From: DATAPE01 sp034667545
GTDB lineage: Bacteria; Actinomycetota; CADDZG01; WHSQ01
Length of the DNA stretch: 26,436 nt
Reading direction: 5' to 3'
Assembly: GCA_034667545.1 (NCBI GenBank)
Contig: JAXDJR010000025.1
Coordinates: 1 to 26,436, forward strand
Below, piece by piece: positions 22,973 through 26,436 of this stretch. The stretch's first letter is position 1; each line of letters begins with the position of its first letter. Made by a program: the position numbers and the translations under genes. The notes under the pieces were generated by a model. It had not been told where the DNA came from. It saw nothing but the letters and a program-made list of their open reading frames with translations, and did no database searches.

Positions 22973-23653
22973 CTACGGAACGAAGCGGTAGCCGAGTCCC
23001 CTGACGGTCACGAGGTGGACCGGGTTGTGGGGGTCGGGCTCACACTTGGCGCGCAATCGCTTGATGTGAACGTCGAGGGTGCGCGTGTCACCGTAATAGT
23101 CCGCCCCCCAGACCTCGTCGATCAAGGTCTGGCGAGTCAAGACCCGGCCGGCGTTCTCCATCAGCTTTTCGAGGAGGGCGAACTCTTTCGGAGGGAGCAT
23201 GACGCTAGTGCCATCAACTACCACTTCGTGTCTCTTCGCGTCCAATCGGATGCCGCCGCCTTCTAACACGCCGTCCGTCGATGTGGCAGAGTCCGGCCCC
23301 CGGCGCAGAACCGCCTTGACGCGGGCCAGCAGTTCACGGCTGCTGAACGGTTTGGTCACGTAGTCGTCGGCGCCGAGCTCGAGCCCCACGACCTTGTCGA
23401 TCTCGGTGTCCTTGGCAGTAAGCATGATGATCGGCACGCTTGAGTTGCGACGTATCTCTCTGCATACCTCCTCGCCCGACATTCCCGGCAGCATCAGATC
23501 GAGAAGAACGAGGTCGGCGCCACCGAGAGTGAAGCGCTGCAGTCCGTCGAATCCATCGACTGCTCGGTCGACCTCGTAGCCTTCGCGGCCGAGTTGGTAC
23601 TCGAGAGCCTCACCGATGCTCGCCTCGTCTTCGATGATCAGCACCTTCGGCAT
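22973..23653 (-). CDS. phoP: OmpR/PhoB-family response regulator (PhoP/RegX3-like)
   Basis: 226 aa from ATG 23653. Receiver domain: acidic E8/D9, phosphoacceptor D52 in VLLDLMLPGMSG, T79 and K101 in VTKPFSSREL. A winged-helix DNA-binding domain follows at about 128-226, with TLIDEVWGADYYGDTRTLDVHIKRLRAK split across its recognition helix and RGLGYRF at the end. The start overlaps the kinase stop by 1 nt (TGATG), so the pair is coupled. Its orientation, divergent from phoU with PHO boxes between, matches Streptomyces phoR-phoP and mycobacterial senX3-regX3. It should activate phosphate-starvation genes, including pstS to the right. The gene symbol is by analogy. Confidence 0.9.
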   Translation of the reverse strand: MPKVLIIEDEASIGEALEYQLGREGYEVDRAVDGFDGLQRFTLGGADLVLLDLMLPGMSGEEVCREIRRNSSVPIIMLTAKDTEIDKVVGLELGADDYVTKPFSSRELLARVKAVLRRGPDSATSTDGVLEGGGIRLDAKRHEVVVDGTSVMLPPKEFALLEKLMENAGRVLTRQTLIDEVWGADYYGDTRTLDVHIKRLRAKCEPDPHNPVHLVTVRGLGYRFVP

Positions 23654-24813
23654 CAAGTCACCTCTCCGGGGAGGCGCTGCTCGTCTCGAGCCTGATCTGG
23701 AGTAAGAGGCAGGGAGACCGTGAAAGTCGAACCTTCTCCCAACTGGCTTGTAACCCAAACGTGCCCCCCGTGCAGGTCGGCGACGTGCTTCACGATTGCC
23801 AACCCGAGACCGGTGCCACCTTGGTCGCGAGACCGTCCCTTGTCTACACGATAGAAACGTTCGAAGACCCGAGCTTGATCCCGTAGCGGTATGCCGACGC
23901 CCGTATCCGAGATCCGAAATATCGCTTCGCCATTTTCGGCCTGGACCGTAAGAGAGATCTCGCCCTGTTGGGCCGTGTACCGGATGGCGTTGTCCAACAG
24001 GTTTCTGACCATGAGCGCAAGCTGCGCATCATCCCCCCTCACCATGACGCTGTCCTGGATCGACGAAGTGACGGTGATGGATTTGGCGTTCGCCTGAGGA
24101 AGAGCTTCGGTCATCTCGGTTGCGGCCACTACCGACAGATCTGCAATGGAGTTGGCGATGGTGGCGGGGTCCTCGAGACGGGAAAGGTCCAAGAGATCCC
24201 CGACGAGACGATTGAGTCGCTGGGACTCTCGCAACAAGCTTGCGGCGAAGTGCCGAGTCCTTTCAGGGTCGTTGGCGGAGGCGTCGCTGACCGCTTCGGC
24301 CAGCAGCAGGATCCCTGCGATCGGCGTCTTCAGCTCGTGGGAAGCATGCATAACGAATTGTCGCCGGATCCGTTGGCTCCGCTGATCATCAGAGATGTCG
24401 CGCAGGAGCATGACGACGCCCCCGATGTCACCTAAGTAGGACCCTCGGACCTGCAGACTTCTACGTGATGGGCTGCGGAGTTCGATCACGTCCTCTACTT
24501 CCCGCTGCTCCACGAGCACTCTGCGCGCGATCGATACCAAGTCCTCTGACGGCAGTCTGGGAGGTAAGACGTCTCCAGTTCCGAGAAGAGTTCTGGCAGC
24601 CCTGTTTGCTTTGATCGTCGTCAAGGAATGGTTCAGGAGCAGCACACCTTCCTCAAGCAATTCGATGATCTCGTCCGAAGATGATGTTTCCATCTCTCGC
24701 ACGACCGGGGTCGCGTCAAGGGGAACCGATCTGCCCTTGCTTCGATCCCAAAACCACATGCCTCCGGCGAGAACCGCTATCAATAAGCCTGAGACGATCA
24801 AGAGCGCGGACAT
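23653..24813 (-). CDS. phoR: Phosphate-sensing histidine kinase (PhoR/SenX3-like)
   Basis: 386 aa. An N-terminal membrane helix (3-22) is followed by a PAS-like domain (about 45-140). The HisKA domain has H159 in HASHELKTPIAGI, and the HATPase domain has NLLDNAIRYT, DTGVGIPLRDQARVFERFYRVD (in two stretches) and GGTGLGLAIVKH. Like SenX3 and PhoR it lacks a large extracellular sensor, so phosphate status is probably read through the Pst-PhoU complex. Its ATG is 54 bp from a PHO box and TAGATT lies about 10 nt before the ATG, hinting at a short or leaderless autoregulated transcript. It is translationally coupled to its regulator. Confidence 0.9.
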   Translation of the reverse strand: MSALLIVSGLLIAVLAGGMWFWDRSKGRSVPLDATPVVREMETSSSDEIIELLEEGVLLLNHSLTTIKANRAARTLLGTGDVLPPRLPSEDLVSIARRVLVEQREVEDVIELRSPSRRSLQVRGSYLGDIGGVVMLLRDISDDQRSQRIRRQFVMHASHELKTPIAGILLLAEAVSDASANDPERTRHFAASLLRESQRLNRLVGDLLDLSRLEDPATIANSIADLSVVAATEMTEALPQANAKSITVTSSIQDSVMVRGDDAQLALMVRNLLDNAIRYTAQQGEISLTVQAENGEAIFRISDTGVGIPLRDQARVFERFYRVDKGRSRDQGGTGLGLAIVKHVADLHGGHVWVTSQLGEGSTFTVSLPLTPDQARDEQRLPGEVT

Positions 24814-24866
24814 GGCGCCCTCGAATCTACGGTCGGCGATGTCCTGCGGTCGAGGTTCTTTTCAAA

Positions 24867-24888
24867 ATTCACATTCCGTTCACGACCC
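24867..24888 (+). promoter_or_regulatory. PHO box (two 11-bp direct repeats) in the phoR/phoU divergent region
   Basis: Repeat 1 ATTCACATTCC (24867-24877) and repeat 2 GTTCACGACCC (24878-24888), exactly contiguous. Both carry the TTCA core of the actinobacterial PhoP site (consensus GTTCAYYYRGC-like, 11-bp spacing). The site lies between the divergent kinase and phoU genes, so it can serve both directions. It abuts a possible phoU-side promoter. The rest of this 345-bp region holds that promoter and a leader ORF. Confidence 0.7.
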
Positions 24889-24890
24889 CG

Positions 24891-24920
24891 TTGCTGAGGC
24901 GCCACCCAGGCTCTCTATCT
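24891..24920 (+). promoter_or_regulatory. Possible phoU promoter
   Basis: TTGCTG (24891-24896) and CTATCT (24915-24920), 18 nt apart, immediately downstream of the PHO box. This is the placement expected for a PhoP-activated sigma-70-type promoter. Match to consensus is only fair. Confidence 0.4.
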
Positions 24921-24957
24921 TCACAAGTACTGATTTCCAAAGGAGAGTTCTTCTCGG

Positions 24958-25158
24958 ATGACAAGATTAAGCTGGCCCCGGCTGTTTCAGGCTCACATGG
25001 TACCGACCTGCATCTCACAGCTCGCACAGCCACATGCTGCTGAAAGCCTTGCTTCCGCAGGGAGTCAGGCAGGTGGGGCGACGATGACCCAGACGTCGCT
25101 TCGGAACGATGACCGAACGCAGAGCCAGCCATTTGTTCTGATCGGGTGGGCCGATTAA
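24958..25158 (+). CDS. Putative 66-aa leader ORF upstream of phoU
   Basis: ATG 24958 is preceded by AAAGGAG (24939-24945), spacing slightly long at 12 nt. The frame runs 66 codons and ends in TAA directly before the phoU ATG, in the same frame and with no spacing. phoU itself lacks a clear Shine-Dalgarno. The peptide (MTRLSWPRLFQAHMV..., two Cys, no membrane helix) resembles nothing known. It may be a coupling leader, or chance open sequence. It lies within the presumed phoU transcript. Confidence 0.35.
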   Translation: MTRLSWPRLFQAHMVPTCISQLAQPHAAESLASAGSQAGGATMTQTSLRNDDRTQSQPFVLIGWAD

Positions 25159-25845
25159 ATGGCTCGATTGAACTTTTCGGAGGAGCTGCAGGGGGCCGAG
25201 TTGAGCCTTCTTGCCGAAGGAGAGATGGTCGGTCGTCAGCTCGCCCTTATCCTTCGCGCACTCGAGCGGCGTGATGCAGGAGCTGCTCGCGCCGTTATCG
25301 CCAACGACGATGCGGTCGATAGCGTCTATCTTGCTATTGACGCACGGATCTTGAACCTTATTGCGCTGCAGGCTCCCGTTGCCGGAGACCTCCGCCTCGT
25401 GAGTGCGATCTCCCATTGCAATCTCCACTTGGAACGGATGGGCGACCTGTGCGTGAACATCGCCAAGTTCGTACTCAACGAGCATCCTTACCCGACTGAA
25501 TCTCCTATGGTCCGCCGGCTCCGCGAGATGGGGGACCGGGCCGGAGAGATGCTCGACCTCAGTTTGACCGCCATCAAGGAGCGCAGCGTCGACACCGCCG
25601 AGCTGCTGCCGACCAAAGATGACGCCATAGACCGCTTGAACCGAGGCATGCTCGATGATCTGGAGCAATACGCGGGCGACAGGACAAGCTTCGAGTGGGC
25701 CACGAACCTGGTGCTCGTGGCTCGGTATCTGGAACGATTCGGCGACCACGTCGTAGATATCGGGGAGCAAGTGTCCTTCCTGGTAACCGGGATCTTCCGT
25801 GAATTCACGGATGCCTCCGACACGATTCCCCGTCCGGTTCCGTAG
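25159..25845 (+). CDS. phoU: Phosphate signalling protein PhoU
   Basis: 228 aa, all helical, two PhoU repeats. The family metal-binding motifs appear as HLERMGDLCVNIAKF (repeat 1, about 94-108) and YLERFGDHVVDIGEQV (repeat 2, about 193-208), each with ExxxD. The N-terminus MARLNFSEEL is typical. PhoU links the PstSCAB transporter to the PhoR-type kinase and keeps the regulon off when phosphate is plentiful; it also affects persistence in some bacteria. Neighbours fit: the divergent kinase/regulator pair on the left and pstS on the right. Translation probably depends on the upstream leader frame, since no good ribosome-binding site precedes the ATG. Confidence 0.95.
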   Translation: MARLNFSEELQGAELSLLAEGEMVGRQLALILRALERRDAGAARAVIANDDAVDSVYLAIDARILNLIALQAPVAGDLRLVSAISHCNLHLERMGDLCVNIAKFVLNEHPYPTESPMVRRLREMGDRAGEMLDLSLTAIKERSVDTAELLPTKDDAIDRLNRGMLDDLEQYAGDRTSFEWATNLVLVARYLERFGDHVVDIGEQVSFLVTGIFREFTDASDTIPRPVP

Positions 25846-26005
25846 GTTCTGCACACCCCCCAAAGGGACGATTCGAATCCCTCACCTGACCGCTCCCATC
25901 CTGTGGCCAGTGAACCCCCGACTGCCTTGGTCGGAATGTGACTGTCGATCGAGAGGGACAGACGGCTGGTCGCTGGCTGCCCCACACCATTGGAATCGCG
26001 AACAA

Positions 26006-26027
26006 GTTCACGCGGCGTTCACTCTCG
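26006..26027 (+). promoter_or_regulatory. PHO box upstream of pstS
   Basis: GTTCACGCGGC (26006-26016) followed directly by GTTCACTCTCG (26017-26027): two 11-bp direct repeats close to the Streptomyces PhoP consensus. It lies 133 bp before the pstS start, with TACAAC (26055-26060) a possible -10. The remaining 315-bp gap from 25846 holds small palindromes (GATTCGAATC near 25869; CCGAC...GTCGG near 25918) and no gene. Confidence 0.8.
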
Positions 26028-26160
26028 GGTCTTAGACGCGTCACATTCCCTTGCTACAACGTTCTCAGGCCAGACAACAACTAGATCTGGCTCGCTTCCC
26101 GAGACGCTTCGAAGAGAGCGACGAGAAGTGACATGGCACCTCGACTTAAGGAGATTGAAA

Positions 26161-26436
26161 GTGGCTCTACCCAAGTCCGTACTCGCAAGCATGGCAGCCG
26201 GGTTGCTTGCATTGAGCCTGGCCGCCTGCACCTCGAACGGCGACGCAAGCCCTAAGACCGGCGGCGGCGCGGCCGCGACCAGCCCCATAGTCGCCGCGGG
26301 CAGCACCTTCGTTGCTCCGTTGATGTCCAAGTGGCAGTCGGACTACTCAACGAAGACCGGTCAGACGGTTACCTACGGCGCGATCGGATCTGGTGGCGGT
26401 ATCGAGCAGATCACTGCTCGCTCTGTCGACATGGGT
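26161..26436 (+). CDS. pstS: Phosphate ABC transporter substrate-binding lipoprotein PstS (5' part)
   Basis: First 92 codons; the gene runs off the window. GTG start with AAGGAG 8 nt upstream. Lipoprotein signal peptide with lipobox LAAC, so C23 is lipidated and the protein is tethered outside the membrane. After a Gly/Ala-rich linker, AAGSTFVAPLMSKWQSDY (about 48-65) and GAIGSGGGIEQITARSVDMG (73-92) match the PstS N-terminal lobe; the Thr/Ser of AGSTF and the SGGGI loop contact phosphate in this family. It should be the first gene of a pst operon (pstS-C-A-B) beyond the edge and is preceded by a PHO box. Confidence 0.95.
   Translation, partial: MALPKSVLASMAAGLLALSLAACTSNGDASPKTGGGAAATSPIVAAGSTFVAPLMSKWQSDYSTKTGQTVTYGAIGSGGGIEQITARSVDMG

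Noticed and set aside
25861..25885. GATTCGAATCCC resembling a tRNA T-arm just after phoU
   Set aside because: The flanking 5-nt arms do not pair and no acceptor, D or anticodon arm is upstream; it is a short palindrome.
25905..25915. Single minus-strand GTTCACTGGCC as a third PHO box
   Set aside because: Only one 11-mer; no adjacent second repeat.

Overview
The window is GC-rich and carries actinomycete hallmarks: a WhiB iron-sulfur regulator, a paired Get3/ArsA-like ATPase operon like Mycobacterium Rv3679-Rv3680, an actinobacterial-type SdhC, a PimB-like GT4 mannosyltransferase, PhoP/PhoR divergent from phoU as in Streptomyces, and many GTG/TTG starts. I infer a deep-branching or poorly characterised Actinomycetota chromosome. 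No prophage, transposase, CRISPR array, rRNA or convincing tRNA was seen, so this looks like chromosomal backbone with some unusual proteins.

Layout. (1) 82-3559, minus strand: a compact four-gene operon (two Get3/ArsA-like ATPases, SdhC, a PNPOx-like protein) with 4-nt overlaps and a 3-nt gap. (2) 3591-6280, plus strand: an NfeD/ClpP-class membrane protein that lacks its protease dyad, then a YbdK-type glutamate-cysteine ligase. (3) 6398-10385: the selenocysteine genes selB and selA (both minus) flanking a plus-strand HAD phosphatase; selA overlaps an upstream NarL-type response regulator by 4 nt. (4) 11128-13425: a small membrane protein and a large GAF histidine kinase. (5) 13483-17707: a secreted subtilase with a 23-unit Trp pentapeptide tail, divergent from a secreted M15 peptidase and a membrane-anchored beta-propeller-like protein. 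(6) 17938-18711: whiB with a hairpin in its leader, a short tandem repeat, and a small unknown ORF. (7) 18892-21814, minus strand: an MTHFR-like protein; then, behind a strong terminator, a small membrane protein, a short HPF-like protein and a GT4 glycosyltransferase. (8) 21880-22944: a LOG-family nucleosidase. (9) 22973-26436: a phosphate-sensing block of PhoP/PhoR-type genes divergent from phoU, then pstS, which runs off the end. Two 11-bp direct-repeat PHO boxes, one in the phoR/phoU divergent region and one before pstS, tie this block together.

How the genes fit. The right end is a coherent phosphate-starvation regulon: the kinase and regulator bind PHO boxes, control themselves, phoU and pstS, and PhoU feeds back on signalling. 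selA and selB show that the organism can probably insert selenocysteine, but selC, selD and any selenoprotein must lie outside the window. The subtilase and M15 peptidase share a divergent control region and are both exported. The left operon joins a tail-anchor-type ATPase pair to a heme-binding membrane subunit, which I consider its most suggestive association. The least explained features are the Trp pentapeptide tail, the catalytically dead NfeD, the isolated sdhC, the regulator-selA coupling, and a leader ORF whose stop codon abuts the phoU start codon.
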